Shown: positions 28,248-38,084, counted from the stretch's first letter. The stretch: 64,000 bases of DNA from Geomonas sp. Red32 (GCF_023652955.1 NZ_JAKLOY010000002.1:434001-498000); one strand, 5' to 3'. Made by a program: numbers and translations. Notes: a model not told the origin generated them from the letters alone.

Positions 28248-30158
28248 ATGGGAAACCCGCTACGCGTCCTGATCGTGGAAGACTCCGAGGATGACGCCCT
28301 GCTCCTCGTCTTCGAACTGCGCCGTGGCGACTATTCACCGATCTTCACCCGGGTCGATAGCGTCGAAACCCTGGCCAAGTCACTGAAGGAGGAGCGCTGG
28401 GACCTGGTGATCTCCGATTACGTCCTTCCCGGCTTCAGCGGACTGGAGGCGCTCCGGATGGTCCGCCGCAGCGGCCTCGACCTCCCCTTCATTATCGTCT
28501 CCGGCAAGATCGGCGAGGACACCGCGGTCAACGCCATGAAGGAGGGGGCCAACGATTACCTCATCAAGGGGAACATTTCCCGGCTGGTACCCGCCATCGA
28601 GCGGGAGATGCAGGAGGCCGAGGTCCGCAAAAAAAGGCGGGATGCCGAGGCCGCGCTGATACGGAGCGAGCGGCGCTACAAACGGCTGGTCGCCGCCGTC
28701 ACCGACTACATTTACACGGTGACCCTGCGCGATGGGCAGGTGGTCAACACATCCCACGGCCCCGGCTGCCTCACGGTCACCGGCTACAGTTCGGAGGAGT
28801 ACCAGGAGAATCCCTTCCTCTGGTACCAGATGATCCTGGAGGAAGACCGCCCCGCAGTCACCCGTCTCACCGAGGAGATCAGGGCGGGGCACGACATCCC
28901 CTCGCTGGAGCACCGCATCAGACACAAGGACGGCTCGGTCCGCTGGGTCATCAACACCATCGTCCCCCGTTACAACGAACAGGGGGAACTGATCGCCTAC
29001 GACGGCCTGATCTCCGACATCACCGATCGCAAGAGGGCAGAGGAGTCGCTCAGACTGCAGAGTGCCGCGCTGCAGGCGGCCGCCAACGCCATCGTGATCA
29101 CCGACAGCGAGGGGGTGGTGATCTGGGTGAACGAGGCGTTCACCAGGATGACCGGCTATCAACCCGATGAGGCGCAGCAGCGGGACCTGAGTTTTCTCAG
29201 AAGCGATCTGAATCCGCCCCATTTCTTCCAGGAAATGAAGCGCGCCATCAACGCCGGGGAAGTCTGGCAGGGGGAGATGGTGAACAGGAGAAAGGACGGG
29301 ACCCTGTATCCCGAGGAGCAGACCATCACCCCGGTGACCGATGAAAGGGGAGTGATCCGCTACTTCGTCTGCATCAAACAGGACATCACCGAGCGCAAGA
29401 ACGCGGAGCGGGCGCTGCTGGAAAATGCCAGCATGCTCAAGGAGATGGAGATCGCCAAGCAGATCCAGCTCTCCCTGCTCCCCCCCGCCCCTCCCCCCCT
29501 CACCGGAATAGACTGTGCCGGGCGCTGCGTCCCGGCCGGCCATATCGGCGGCGACTACTACGACATCTTTCTCCACAACGGCCACCTCGACCTGGTGATC
29601 GCCGACGTCTCTGGCCACAGCGTCGGCGCCGCCCTCATTATGGTGGAGGCCAGAAGCGTGCTGCGGGCCCAATTGAAGTCCCTCAGCCGCCCCCGCGAAA
29701 TCGTCTCCGCTTTGAACGACCTCCTGCACGAAGACCTCAGCCGCTCGGAACTCTTCATCACCCTGACCTACCTAAGCCTCGAAATCGGGACCCGCCGCCT
29801 CGCCTTCGCCAACGCGGGGCACCCCCCCACCCTCCTCTACCGTCCCGCCTCCGGCAGTTTCATGGAGCTGGACGGGGAGGGGCTGATTCTCGGGATAAAG
29901 AAAGGGGTAAACTTCGAGGAGCCCTCCATCCAGGTGGAACGGGGGGACCTTCTGGTGCTCTACACGGACGGCGTGGTGGAGGCGGAACGGGATGGGGGAG
30001 AGCAGTTTGGCAGCGAACGGCTCAGAAAGGTTCTCACCGAGCACCATCAGGAACCTGCCGCCACCATCATCGCTACCGTGATCGACACCGTCCGCGGCTT
30101 CACCGGCAACGGTGGGGCCCAAGACGACGTCTCGCTTCTGCTGTTGAAGTTCATGTGA
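28248..30158 (+). CDS. Receiver-PAS-PAS-SpoIIE (RsbU-type) phosphatase
   Basis: 636 residues: receiver (1-120, Asp in LVISDYVLPG), two PAS domains (about 145-265 and 270-390, each ending in a DITDRK/DITERK motif) and a PP2C/SpoIIE phosphatase (about 400-636) with GGDYYDIF, VIADVSGHSVGAALIM and the late DDVSLLLLK. Such proteins dephosphorylate anti-anti-sigma factors to control an alternative sigma factor or a comparable switch. The receiver Lys motif reads YLIKGN instead of the usual KP, like the hybrid kinase at 39.4 kb, suggesting the two receivers share ancestry. I chose ATG 28248, preceded by AAGGTG. Confidence 0.9.
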   Translation: MGNPLRVLIVEDSEDDALLLVFELRRGDYSPIFTRVDSVETLAKSLKEERWDLVISDYVLPGFSGLEALRMVRRSGLDLPFIIVSGKIGEDTAVNAMKEGANDYLIKGNISRLVPAIEREMQEAEVRKKRRDAEAALIRSERRYKRLVAAVTDYIYTVTLRDGQVVNTSHGPGCLTVTGYSSEEYQENPFLWYQMILEEDRPAVTRLTEEIRAGHDIPSLEHRIRHKDGSVRWVINTIVPRYNEQGELIAYDGLISDITDRKRAEESLRLQSAALQAAANAIVITDSEGVVIWVNEAFTRMTGYQPDEAQQRDLSFLRSDLNPPHFFQEMKRAINAGEVWQGEMVNRRKDGTLYPEEQTITPVTDERGVIRYFVCIKQDITERKNAERALLENASMLKEMEIAKQIQLSLLPPAPPPLTGIDCAGRCVPAGHIGGDYYDIFLHNGHLDLVIADVSGHSVGAALIMVEARSVLRAQLKSLSRPREIVSALNDLLHEDLSRSELFITLTYLSLEIGTRRLAFANAGHPPTLLYRPASGSFMELDGEGLILGIKKGVNFEEPSIQVERGDLLVLYTDGVVEAERDGGEQFGSERLRKVLTEHHQEPAATIIATVIDTVRGFTGNGGAQDDVSLLLLKFM

Positions 30159-30216
30159 CTTGACGCCACCGGTACGGTCGTGTAAACATACGCCATCTCG
30201 AGCGAGGGGTTTACCG

Positions 30217-31308
30217 ATGGCGAAGAAGATCTTTGTGGCGGCAACCGGGCAAAACTGCGGTAAGACCACCATCAGCATTTCCCTGATGCACCAGGCAAGG
30301 AAGAAATACCAGAGGGTCGGCTTCATGAAGCCGTTCGGCCCCAAAGTCCTTCTCTACGACGATTTCATGGTGGACATGGACGCCCTTCTGATGGCCAAGG
30401 CGTTCGGGCTCGAGGAGGACATCGCCCTCATGTCCCCGGTGGCACTGCACAAGGATTTCACCAAGGACTACCTCGCGGGTAAGCTGGACGACATCTCACT
30501 TTCAGACTGCGTGGTGCAAGCGGTGAGGGAACTGGAGGAGAAGTACGACTTCCTGGTCATCGAGGGGGCGGGACACGGCGGTGTAGGGGCGGTGGTGGGG
30601 CTCAACAACGCGAGGATAGCCCAACTGATCGGCGCTCCGGTCATGATCGTCACCGAGAGCGGAATCGGGAAAGTCATCGACGCCGTCCACCTTAACCTCG
30701 CCCTGTACCAGCGCGAGGGGGCAGACGTCAGGGGTATCATCGTCAACAAGCTGATTCCCGCCAAAAAGGAACTGACCCGCAACTATCTGAAGCGGGCCTT
30801 CCAGCCGTCGGGCCTCGCGGTCATCGACGGCTTCAACTTCTCACCGCTACTGGCCAATCCGACACTGGGTCACATCTCGAAGCTCTTCAACCTGCCGCTG
30901 CACGGAGATCCCAACGAGAAAAGCCGCATTATCTACAACATCCAGCTGGGCGCTGCCTCCTCGCAACGGGTGATCGATGGCCTTTTGGACTCCACCCTGA
31001 TGATCGTGACGAGCTCCCGCGACGAATTAATCGTCACCCTCTCTTCGCTGTATCACATACCAGCCTACAAGGAGAAGATCGCCGGACTGGTGATTGCTGG
31101 GCACGGCCCGGTTTCAAGCATCAGTCAGCAGATCCTGAGCGACAGCCACATCCCCTACATCAGGGTGGAGGAGACCACCGCCGACGTCTTCACTGCGCTT
31201 TCCGACGACGTCGCCAAGATCACCTTCGAGGACCAGGAGAAGCTCGATTGGATCATGGCCAACACCGAGCAGCACCTGGATTTCGCCGCCATCGACGCGC
31301 TGCTGTAG
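30217..31308 (+). CDS. BioD-like P-loop ATPase with DRTGG domain
   Basis: 363 residues. The N-terminal region has P-loop FVAATGQNCGKTTISISL and later LVIEGAGHGGVG, as in dethiobiotin synthetase and the N-terminal domain of long phosphotransacetylases. The second part (about 210-320) resembles a DRTGG regulatory domain. The catalytic phosphotransacetylase domain is absent. It may be a metabolite-sensing regulatory ATPase (inference). ATG 30217 follows GAGGGG. The stop nearly touches the stop of the convergent DksA-family gene. Confidence 0.75.
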   Translation: MAKKIFVAATGQNCGKTTISISLMHQARKKYQRVGFMKPFGPKVLLYDDFMVDMDALLMAKAFGLEEDIALMSPVALHKDFTKDYLAGKLDDISLSDCVVQAVRELEEKYDFLVIEGAGHGGVGAVVGLNNARIAQLIGAPVMIVTESGIGKVIDAVHLNLALYQREGADVRGIIVNKLIPAKKELTRNYLKRAFQPSGLAVIDGFNFSPLLANPTLGHISKLFNLPLHGDPNEKSRIIYNIQLGAASSQRVIDGLLDSTLMIVTSSRDELIVTLSSLYHIPAYKEKIAGLVIAGHGPVSSISQQILSDSHIPYIRVEETTADVFTALSDDVAKITFEDQEKLDWIMANTEQHLDFAAIDALL

Positions 31309-31311
31309 CTG

Positions 31312-31704
31312 CTACAGGGTGGTTCCCGGCCCTTTCTGGGGAGCTTCCTGCGCACGCTGGCATCCTACACAAAACGGGGTGAAAGGAACCGCCCTCAACC
31401 GCTCGACGCTGATCGGCTCTCCGCACGATTCGCACCTTCCGTAGGTCCCCGCCTCCAGCCTCTTCTGAGCCTCCTCCAGCTGGGTCAGCTGGTTCTTCCT
31501 GATGTCGGCCACCGCGAGCCCCGCGTCGGAGAGGAGGTCGAGAATGCTCTGCTCCCCGATGTCCTGGGGAATTTCGTACTGGGCATGGATCTCCTCGCCC
31601 GCCCGGTCGAAGATCTCCTCCCGAAGCGAAGTCCACAACCGCCTCTTCTGTTCGGCCAACAGGTTCCGTAGTTCGAGTTCGTCTCCCTCAAGCCTCCCCG
31701 CCAT
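31312..31704 (-). CDS. TraR/DksA-family zinc-finger protein
   Basis: 130 residues. The N-terminal two-thirds form a coiled-coil hairpin (ELELRNLLAEQKRRLWTSL), followed by the C4 zinc-finger RCESCGEPISVERLRAVPF and FCVGCQRAQ. DksA-like proteins bind the RNA polymerase secondary channel and adjust transcription with ppGpp; smaller TraR-like ones do so alone. The ERLRAVP element next to the finger is typical. It is the last gene of the minus-strand group with the zinc ribbon and kamA-like genes. Confidence 0.88.
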   Translation of the reverse strand: MAGRLEGDELELRNLLAEQKRRLWTSLREEIFDRAGEEIHAQYEIPQDIGEQSILDLLSDAGLAVADIRKNQLTQLEEAQKRLEAGTYGRCESCGEPISVERLRAVPFTPFCVGCQRAQEAPQKGPGTTL

Positions 31705-31770
31705 CTGCCACCTCCCCGACCATGCGGCGGCGATAGCGCCACAGGGCCGCTACCACATGATCCCGTGCGC

Positions 31771-31929
31771 TCAGAGTGATTCCTCGGCATCGCAGACCGG
31801 GCACTGGTACTGGCCGCTTTCGTGGTCCAACTCCAGTACCGCACCACACACTCCGCACACCGGGGGCTTCACATTATTGACCACCGTCCGATCCTTCCTG
31901 ATCTGTTCTTCTATGGAGAGCCTTCTCAT
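31771..31929 (-). CDS. Small zinc-ribbon protein
   Basis: 52 residues from the ATG at 31929, preceded by GGAGGAGACGAA. Four cysteines in two pairs (VCGVCGAV and YQCPVCDAEE) make a rubredoxin-like zinc ribbon, and the N-terminal MRRLSIEEQIRKDRTVVNN is basic and helical. Function unknown; it may be a nucleic-acid or protein-binding accessory factor. It begins 14 nt after a possible 34-codon ORF and lies 66 bp before the DksA-family gene. Confidence 0.75.
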   Translation of the reverse strand: MRRLSIEEQIRKDRTVVNNVKPPVCGVCGAVLELDHESGQYQCPVCDAEESL

Positions 31930-31942
31930 TTCGTCTCCTCCC

Positions 31943-32047
31943 CTACTCAAGACAGACGACCGCACCACGGGCTACCCCAAGCGGAGCCGCCCGCCGACAC
32001 ACACAGAAATTGGAATCGAGCAGAGAACTGTTTTTGAATACCATCAT
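31943..32047 (-). CDS. Possible small peptide (34 codons) with strong ribosome binding site
   Basis: GGAGG lies 7 nt before an ATG ATG pair, and the frame runs 34 codons to a TAG 13 nt before the zinc-ribbon ATG. The peptide contains NSSLLDSNFCVCRR and ends in VVCLE, with three cysteines. It is not recognised, and composition alone cannot prove it is coding. The ribosome binding site and tight spacing to the next gene suggest a leader peptide or a tiny protein; chance is not excluded. Confidence 0.4.
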   Translation of the reverse strand: MMVFKNSSLLDSNFCVCRRAAPLGVARGAVVCLE

Positions 32048-32213
32048 GATACCACCTCCTGCGGGATTCAACAGCACCTTAGCTCTTCCCGCTCAGGTCC
32101 AATCAGTAGAGGGAAAAATAAGAAGGTCGGGGGAGCCGGCGAAACGTAGGAAGTGAGTGCGGAGGTAAAAAGTGGAGTGATGATGACGGGGGCAACAGCG
32201 GCGGGCGTGTTAT

Positions 32214-33248
32214 TTATGCGAGATCCTGGTAGACGATCTCTTCGCCGAGGTAGTTTCTCACGTGCAGGAGCGAGCCGTCGCGGAGAACCTGGCCAGCCGG
32301 GACTTCGACCTTCCCCTTCCCTCCCGGGAGATCGATGACGTAATGGGGGACGGCAAGGCCGGAGGTGTGGCCGCGCAACGCCTCCATGACCTCGATGCCG
32401 CGGGAGACCGGGGTTCTGAAATGGGCGGTCCCCTTCACGAGATCCATCTGGTGGAGGTAGTAAGGCCGCACCCGGATGGCGAGCAACCCTCGCATCAGCT
32501 CACGCATGACCTGCGGGTCGTCGTTGACCCCCTTGAGGAGCACGGTCTGGTTGCCGAGCTGGATGCCGGCGTCGGCCAGGCGGGCGCAGGCTGCCGCCGC
32601 CTCGGGGGTGATCTCCGCCGGGTGGTTGAAGTGGGTGTTGAGAAACAGCGGATGGTGCCCTTTGAGCATGCGGCAAAGCCGCGGCGTGATCCGCTGGGGA
32701 AAGGTGGCGGGGACCCGGGTCCCGACCCGGATGATCTCTACGTGCGGGATCTTCCTCAGCCGGCAAAGGATGGCGTCGATGCGATCGTCGGAATTGAGGA
32801 GAGGGTCGCCGCCGGAAAGGACCACGTCGCGGATCTGCGGCCGGGACTCGATGTAGGACGCGGCTTCCTCGATGGGAGCCGACTTCATTCCAGAACAGCC
32901 GACCCCGCGTTTTCTCATGCAGAACCGGCAGTAGACGGCACAGGCGGCGGAGGCTATCCAGATGACACGGTCGGGGTATCGGTGGATCAGCCCCGGGACC
33001 GGGGAGAGGCGCTCCTCGTCCAGGGGGTCGGGGGACTGGGAGAAATCGGAGAGCTCCTCGGGATCGGGGACGCACTGGCGCCAGATGGGATCCCCGACCT
33101 CGCGGATCAGCCCCAGGTAGTGCGGCGTGATCCGCATCGGGTAGCGGCCGGCCACCTCGGCAAGCGGCAGGTGGTCGATGCGAAAAAGCCCGGAAAGCTC
33201 CTCCGGGCTGGTAACGCATTGCTTAAGCTCTCTCTCCCAGCTTTCCAT
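32214..33248 (-). CDS. KamA-family radical SAM aminomutase
   Basis: 344 residues. The radical SAM motif is CAVYCRFC (CxxxCxxC), followed by MRKR as in lysine 2,3-aminomutases. The PLP-binding Lys segment near the end is DLPGGKGKVEVPAG. Members convert L-lysine to beta-lysine, free or for modifying elongation factor P (EpmB). The length matches EpmB rather than the clostridial enzyme (about 416), but no epmA or efp gene is adjacent, so the substrate is uncertain. The start overlaps the pyrD stop by 1 nt, indicating co-transcription with the pyrimidine genes. Confidence 0.85.
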   Translation of the reverse strand: MESWERELKQCVTSPEELSGLFRIDHLPLAEVAGRYPMRITPHYLGLIREVGDPIWRQCVPDPEELSDFSQSPDPLDEERLSPVPGLIHRYPDRVIWIASAACAVYCRFCMRKRGVGCSGMKSAPIEEAASYIESRPQIRDVVLSGGDPLLNSDDRIDAILCRLRKIPHVEIIRVGTRVPATFPQRITPRLCRMLKGHHPLFLNTHFNHPAEITPEAAAACARLADAGIQLGNQTVLLKGVNDDPQVMRELMRGLLAIRVRPYYLHQMDLVKGTAHFRTPVSRGIEVMEALRGHTSGLAVPHYVIDLPGGKGKVEVPAGQVLRDGSLLHVRNYLGEEIVYQDLA

Positions 33249-34168
33249 CAGACCTCGAGCGCCCCGATCATAGAGGCAATGGAGGGGATCCCCTTCTCGG
33301 CCAGGTACGCCTCCATCCCCCGGGCGATCTGCTGGGCGGCGCCGGGGTCGAGGAAGCTCGCGGTGCCGACCTGGATGGCGGTGGCGCCGGCCAGGATGAA
33401 CTCCAGGGCATCGCGCGCATTCATGATACCGCCGATCCCGATGAGCGGCAATTTCACCGCCTTTGCCACCTGCCAGACCATCCGCAGCGCCACCGGCTTG
33501 ATGGCCGGGCCGGAAAGGCCGCCGGTCACGTTGGCCAGCACCGGGCGACGCTTGTCGAGGTCGATGGCCATGCCGGTCAGGGTGTTGATGAGGGAGAGGG
33601 CGTCGGCGCCGGCGTCGGCGCAGGCCTTCGCCATCAGCACCACGTCGGTAACGTTGGGAGAAAGCTTCACGATCATCGGCTTGCTGGTGTTGTTCCTCAC
33701 CAGCCGGACCACCTCCTGGGCCGCCTGCGGGTCGGTCCCGAAGACGATCCCCCCCTGCATGACGTTGGGACAGGAGATGTTGACCTCGATCCCGGCCACC
33801 CCCGGCTGGCCGTCCAGGCGGGCGGCGACCTCGCCGTACTCCTCGAGAGTGTTGCCGTACAGGTTCACGATCACCGGAGTATCGACGTCCTTGAGGTAGG
33901 GGAGCTTCTGGTTGATGAAGGCGTCAACCCCCACGTTCTGCAGGCCGATGGCGTTGAGCATCCCGCCCGGGGTCTCGACGATCCTCGGGGTGGGGTTGCC
34001 GGCCTTGGGCTTCAAAGAAAGCCCCTTGCTGACCATGGCCCCGATGCTCTCCAGGTCCAGGTAGCCGACGAACTCCGCGCCGTAGCCGAAGGTGCCGGAG
34101 GCGGTCATGACGGGGTTGCGCATCTTGATCCCCGCGATTTCCACGGACATGTCGGGTCTAGTCATCAT
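33248..34168 (-). CDS. pyrD: Dihydroorotate dehydrogenase B, catalytic subunit
   Basis: About 306 residues. It oxidises dihydroorotate to orotate in pyrimidine synthesis. Class 1B features are the active-site Cys in [12 protein letters not shown], the FMN-binding [19 protein letters not shown], and the adjacent electron-transfer subunit gene. I prefer the ATG at 34168 (or 34165), which has GGAG just upstream; an ATG at 34177 is in frame. It overlaps the pyrK stop (TAATG), implying coupled translation of the two subunits. Confidence 0.95.
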   Translation of the reverse strand: MMTRPDMSVEIAGIKMRNPVMTASGTFGYGAEFVGYLDLESIGAMVSKGLSLKPKAGNPTPRIVETPGGMLNAIGLQNVGVDAFINQKLPYLKDVDTPVIVNLYGNTLEEYGEVAARLDGQPGVAGIEVNISCPNVMQGGIVFGTDPQAAQEVVRLVRNNTSKPMIVKLSPNVTDVVLMAKACADAGADALSLINTLTGMAIDLDKRRPVLANVTGGLSGPAIKPVALRMVWQVAKAVKLPLIGIGGIMNARDALEFILAGATAIQVGTASFLDPGAAQQIARGMEAYLAEKGIPSIASMIGALEV

Positions 34169-34977
34169 TAACTCCATTGCAGCTCGAAACTGTCGAAGAC
34201 CGGGCCGTCCTTGCAGACGCAGCGGTAGTCTGGGGTCTCGTCGGTGTGGTTGGCTCCCTTGAGGACGCAGCCGAGGCAGGCCCCCACCCCGCAGGCCATG
34301 CCGGCCTCCATGGAGACCTGGCAGGGGACACCGTGGGATTGGGCCATGAGGGCCACCGCCTTCAGCATGGGCGTCGGCCCGCAGGCGAAGATCCGCATGC
34401 CGCTTCCCAGGTGCTGCTCCAGCACTTGGGTAACCAGGCCGCGCTCGCCGAGGGTGCCGTCGTCGGTGGAGACGTAGGTTTCCACCCCCAGCCGCTCGAA
34501 CTCGGTTATGCAGAGGATGTCGTCCCGGTTCCTTCCGCCGGCGAAAAGCCTGACCTTCTCACCCTTCATGACCAGGTCCTTGGCGAGGTAGTACAGCGGC
34601 GCGAGGCCGATGCCGCCACCGACCAGGACCTTTTCCTCCCCGGCGGGCCCCGCCGCGAACCCCTTGCCGAGCGGGGTGAGGAGATCGACCAGGTCGCCGT
34701 GGTGCAGGGCGGAGAGCATCTTGGTCCCTTTCCCCACCACCTTGTAGAGGATCTCGGTGTAGCACTGGGTGCCGCAACCGGCGTACTCGGGTGCGAAGGT
34801 TCCGACGTCGAAGAGGCCGAAGGGACGCCTGAGCAGGGGATCGATGGCATCGACCACCTTAAGCATCAGGAACTGCCCGGGGGATGATTCGAGAAGCTCC
34901 TGCGGGGCGGTCATTCTCATTCGGAAGTACCCGGGAGAGACTTCCACGTTCGATAGCACCATTGACTTGAACTGCAT
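34168..34977 (-). CDS. pyrK: Dihydroorotate dehydrogenase electron transfer subunit
   Basis: 269 residues with ferredoxin-reductase-like FAD (RRPFGLFDV) and NAD-binding ([19 protein letters not shown]) regions and a C-terminal 2Fe-2S site ([12 protein letters not shown] and YRCVCKDGP). It passes electrons from PyrD to NAD. GAGGAG precedes the ATG, which begins 1 nt after the rimI stop. Confidence 0.94.
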   Translation of the reverse strand: MQFKSMVLSNVEVSPGYFRMRMTAPQELLESSPGQFLMLKVVDAIDPLLRRPFGLFDVGTFAPEYAGCGTQCYTEILYKVVGKGTKMLSALHHGDLVDLLTPLGKGFAAGPAGEEKVLVGGGIGLAPLYYLAKDLVMKGEKVRLFAGGRNRDDILCITEFERLGVETYVSTDDGTLGERGLVTQVLEQHLGSGMRIFACGPTPMLKAVALMAQSHGVPCQVSMEAGMACGVGACLGCVLKGANHTDETPDYRCVCKDGPVFDSFELQWS

Positions 34978-34978
34978 C

Positions 34979-35452
34979 TTACTCCTCTGACTGCGCGCTG
35001 AAGGTGTATTCCATCAGTATGGCATCGTCGCCATTGTGGTAATATTTCTTACGCCTGCCAACTTCAGTGAATCCCTGCGACAGATAGAGTGCGATAGCCC
35101 CGCCGTTGCCGGCCGCCACCTCGAGGCAGACCACCCGGGCCCCATGGCCGCGGCTTTGCGACAGGGCGAACTCCACCAACCGCCGGCCGATCCCCTGCCC
35201 GCGCAGGGCCGGGTTCACCGCCACGTCCAGGATCTCCGCCTCGTCCACTATCTGTTTAAGGCAAAGGTAACCGGCTACCGTCCCCTCCCCGGTCACGGCC
35301 ACCACCGGAGTGCTCAAGGAAGAACCGATCTCGTCGAGAAAATGCCGGTGGGTCCAGGGGCGGGAGAAGGAGGAAGACTCGATTTCCAGCACCTGGTCGA
35401 GATCGTTCTCAACCAGCCGGCGGAGCTCTATTTTCTCATGAAAGCTGGGCAC
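34979..35452 (-). CDS. rimI: Ribosomal protein S18 alanine N-acetyltransferase
   Basis: 157 residues, a GNAT-fold acetyltransferase. It has the acetyl-CoA loop NPALRGQGIGRRLVEFAL and the RimI-typical IESSSFSRPWTHRHFLDE near the N terminus and CLEVAAGNGGAIALY downstream. It acetylates the N terminus of S18 in the cytoplasm. A GTG start with no clear ribosome binding site leaves the exact N terminus open. It is the first gene of the rimI-pyrK-pyrD-kamA-like operon, divergent from purM. Confidence 0.88.
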   Translation of the reverse strand: MPSFHEKIELRRLVENDLDQVLEIESSSFSRPWTHRHFLDEIGSSLSTPVVAVTGEGTVAGYLCLKQIVDEAEILDVAVNPALRGQGIGRRLVEFALSQSRGHGARVVCLEVAAGNGGAIALYLSQGFTEVGRRKKYYHNGDDAILMEYTFSAQSEE

Positions 35453-35502
35453 GACAGGGCATGATAAGCAAAGGCCAAGGCGAAGTAAACAACTTTTTCA
35501 CT

Positions 35503-35531
35503 TTGACTTTTAGAGGGATATGCGCTAGATT
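35503..35531 (+). promoter_or_regulatory. Sigma-70 promoter for purM
   Basis: TTGACT (35503-35508), a 17-nt spacer and TAGATT (35526-35531) lie 27 nt before the TTG start of purM, inside the divergent rimI-purM gap. Confidence 0.6.
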
Positions 35532-35558
35532 TACCCACTTACAGGACGGAGGCATACC

Positions 35559-36605
35559 TTGGAAAATACTAAAATTACTTACAAAGACGCAGGGGTCGAC
35601 ATCGACGCCGGCAACACCTTTGTGCAGATGATCAAACCCCTGGTAAAGGCTACCTCGCGCCCGGAGGTCCTCGCGGACATCGGCGGATTCGGGGGGCTTT
35701 TCTCATTAAACATGGGAAAATATAAGCACCCGGTACTGGTATCCGGCACCGACGGTGTAGGCACCAAGCTGAAGCTCGCCTTTCTGGCTGACAAGCACGA
35801 CACCATCGGGATCGACCTGGTGGCCATGTGCGTGAACGACATCATCGTGCAGGGCGCCGAGCCACTTTTCTTCCTCGACTACCTGGCCACCGCCAAGCTC
35901 GACCCGGCCAAAGGTGCCTCCATCGTGAAGGGGATCTCCGAGGGGTGCGTGCAGGCCGGCTGCGCCCTGATCGGCGGGGAGACCGCCGAGATGCCCGGCT
36001 TTTACAGCGGCGACGAGTATGACCTGGCCGGCTTCGCGGTCGGCGTGGTGGAGCGCGAGAAGATCATCGACGGCTCCTCCATCACGGTCGGCAACCACCT
36101 GATCGGCCTCTCCTCCTCCGGCCTGCACTCCAACGGCTACTCGTTGGCCAGAAAAGTCATCCTCGAGCGGATGGGTCTCGGCATTCACCAGGAGATCCCG
36201 GGACTGGGGAGAACGGTGGCCGAGGAGCTGCTGACTCCTACCCGCATCTACGTCCGTTCCGTCATGAACCTGCTGCGCGACTTCAACATCTCCGGCCTGG
36301 CCCACATCACCGGCGGCGGCCTGGTGGAAAACGTCCCCCGGGTCCTGCCCCACGGCTGCAAGGCGGTCATCAGGAAAGGGAGCTGGGAGATTCCCGAGAT
36401 CTTCAAGGTCATCCAGGATGGCGGGAACATCGAGGAATCCGAGATGTTCAGGGCCTTCAACTGCGGCATCGGCATGGTGCTCATCGTCCCCGAGCGCGAG
36501 GCCGAAGACGTCATGATCCGCCTCTCCGGTCTCAACGAGACCGCCTACCACATCGGCGAAGTAGTCAAGTGCGACCCCGGCAAGGAGTGCGTGGAGCTCG
36601 TCTAG
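35559..36605 (+). CDS. purM: Phosphoribosylformylglycinamidine cyclo-ligase
   Basis: 348 residues, the normal AIRS synthase length. It converts FGAM to AIR using ATP, in purine synthesis. Diagnostic segments are [48 protein letters not shown] and [16 protein letters not shown]. The start is TTG, preceded by GGAGG in ACGGAGGCATACC. It leads the purM-purN-chaN operon. Confidence 0.96.
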   Translation: MENTKITYKDAGVDIDAGNTFVQMIKPLVKATSRPEVLADIGGFGGLFSLNMGKYKHPVLVSGTDGVGTKLKLAFLADKHDTIGIDLVAMCVNDIIVQGAEPLFFLDYLATAKLDPAKGASIVKGISEGCVQAGCALIGGETAEMPGFYSGDEYDLAGFAVGVVEREKIIDGSSITVGNHLIGLSSSGLHSNGYSLARKVILERMGLGIHQEIPGLGRTVAEELLTPTRIYVRSVMNLLRDFNISGLAHITGGGLVENVPRVLPHGCKAVIRKGSWEIPEIFKVIQDGGNIEESEMFRAFNCGIGMVLIVPEREAEDVMIRLSGLNETAYHIGEVVKCDPGKECVELV

Positions 36606-36627
36606 GGCTCCCGCTTTTCGAAAAAAC

Positions 36628-37242
36628 ATGGCGAACGACATCAAGATAGGAGTGCTGGTCTCCGGCAACGGGACCAACCTCCAGTCGATCATCGACGCCT
36701 GTACCCGCGGCGGCCTCCCTGGCCGGGTTTCCTGCGTGGTCAGCAACAAGGCCGACGCCTACGCACTCGAGCGGGCGCGAAACGCCGACATACCCGCCCT
36801 CCATCTCGATCACCGCGCCTATACCGGCCGTGAGGCCTTCGACGAGGCGCTGGTGGCGACCCTCCGGGAGTTCCAGGTCGACCTGGTGGTCCTGGCCGGT
36901 TTCATGAGGATCATCACCCCGGTCCTCCTCGACGCCTTCCCGATGGCCATCATGAACATCCACCCCGCTCTCCTTCCGGCTTTCCCCGGACTCCACGCCC
37001 AGCGCCAGGCGCTCGAATACGGAGCCAAGGTGGCCGGATGCACCGTCCACTTCGTGGATTCCGGCTGCGATACCGGGCCGATCATCATGCAGGCGGCGGT
37101 ACCCGTGCTGGAGGGGGACACCGAGGATACCCTCTCGGCCCGCATCCAGAAGGAAGAACACCGCATCTACCCGGAGGCCATCCGGCTCTACGCCGAAGGG
37201 CGCCTCACCCTCCAAGGAAGACGGGTGCTGGTGACGCGGTGA
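36628..37242 (+). CDS. purN: Phosphoribosylglycinamide formyltransferase
   Basis: 204 residues. It transfers a formyl group from 10-formyl-THF to GAR. Key parts are LVSGNGTNLQSIID, the catalytic Asn/His pair in MNIHPALLPAFPG and the Asp in VHFVDSGCDTGPII. It begins 22 nt after purM, with a weak ribosome binding site, and its stop overlaps the GTG of the next gene. Confidence 0.96.
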   Translation: MANDIKIGVLVSGNGTNLQSIIDACTRGGLPGRVSCVVSNKADAYALERARNADIPALHLDHRAYTGREAFDEALVATLREFQVDLVVLAGFMRIITPVLLDAFPMAIMNIHPALLPAFPGLHAQRQALEYGAKVAGCTVHFVDSGCDTGPIIMQAAVPVLEGDTEDTLSARIQKEEHRIYPEAIRLYAEGRLTLQGRRVLVTR

Positions 37243-38084
37243 ATCTCCACCGGCCGCTCCTCAGACTTTTCCTCCTCTTCACCTGCCTGCTTAACCTCTC
37301 CGCCTGCTCCATCACCAAGGTCGTCCGCATCAAAGATGGTGCCGTCGTCCCCGTGGCGGCCATGCTGGACGACCTGCGCGACGCCCGCGTCGTCCTCGTC
37401 GGCGAGCGCCACAACGCCTCCTCTCACCACCAACTCCAGCTTGAGGTCCTGAAATCGCTCCAGGGGCAAGGAAAGGAGCTGGCGGTCGGGATGGAGATGT
37501 TCGAGCAGGCAAGCCAGCCGGCGCTCGATGCCTGGAGCTCCGGGAGGCTCCCGGAGGCGACCATGGAACGTCTCTTCGCCATCGACTGGAGAAATATCCC
37601 CTACTCGCAGTACCGCGACATCCTCCGCTTCGCCCGGGATAACCGCATCCCGGTGGTGGCGCTCAACGCACCCCGCCGGATCGTCGAGAAGGTCGCCGGG
37701 AGCGGATTCGCCTCCCTCGACAGCCACGAACGTTCCCTGCTCCCCCCCGGCACCGACGCCACGGTGAGCGAGGGATACCAAGCCTTCATGGCCACCGCCT
37801 ACCCGCCTCACGGCCGCTCAGGCGACTCCTTCCGCTACCTCTGCGAAGCCCAGATGCTGAGAAACCGGATGATGGCCAGGAAAATAGAGGAGTACCTCAC
37901 CCGACGGCCGAAGGCGGTCATGGTGGTGGTGGCCGGTGGGGGCCATGCGAGGATCAAGGGGGGGATTCCCGAGGAACTCTCGGGACTGAGCTACAAGGTG
38001 CTCCTCCCTCCGGTCCCGAGCCTGAACCGGGACACGGTCACCGGGGAGGACGGCGACTATTTGCTGGAGGAGCCGCTTCTGTGA
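37239..38084 (+). CDS. ChaN-like haem-binding lipoprotein
   Basis: 281 residues from a GTG at 37239 that overlaps the purN stop. The N terminus is a lipoprotein signal with the lipobox LNLSAC (Cys about 24). The domain (PF04187 type) has VVLVGERHNASSHHQLQLEV, VGMEMFEQASQ and WRNIPYSQYRDILRFAR, with MVVVAGGGHARIKGG late. ChaN binds haem in Campylobacter iron uptake. Its attachment to purine genes looks like position alone. A longer reading from 37038 is inside purN in another frame and is not real. The 3' end overlaps the convergent FlhB-like gene by 28 nt. Confidence 0.88.
   Translation: MNLHRPLLRLFLLFTCLLNLSACSITKVVRIKDGAVVPVAAMLDDLRDARVVLVGERHNASSHHQLQLEVLKSLQGQGKELAVGMEMFEQASQPALDAWSSGRLPEATMERLFAIDWRNIPYSQYRDILRFARDNRIPVVALNAPRRIVEKVAGSGFASLDSHERSLLPPGTDATVSEGYQAFMATAYPPHGRSGDSFRYLCEAQMLRNRMMARKIEEYLTRRPKAVMVVVAGGGHARIKGGIPEELSGLSYKVLLPPVPSLNRDTVTGEDGDYLLEEPLL

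Noticed and set aside
37038..38084. Longer start for the ChaN-like gene
   Set aside because: The upstream 67 codons lie inside purN in another frame; the lipoprotein signal begins at the GTG at 37239.
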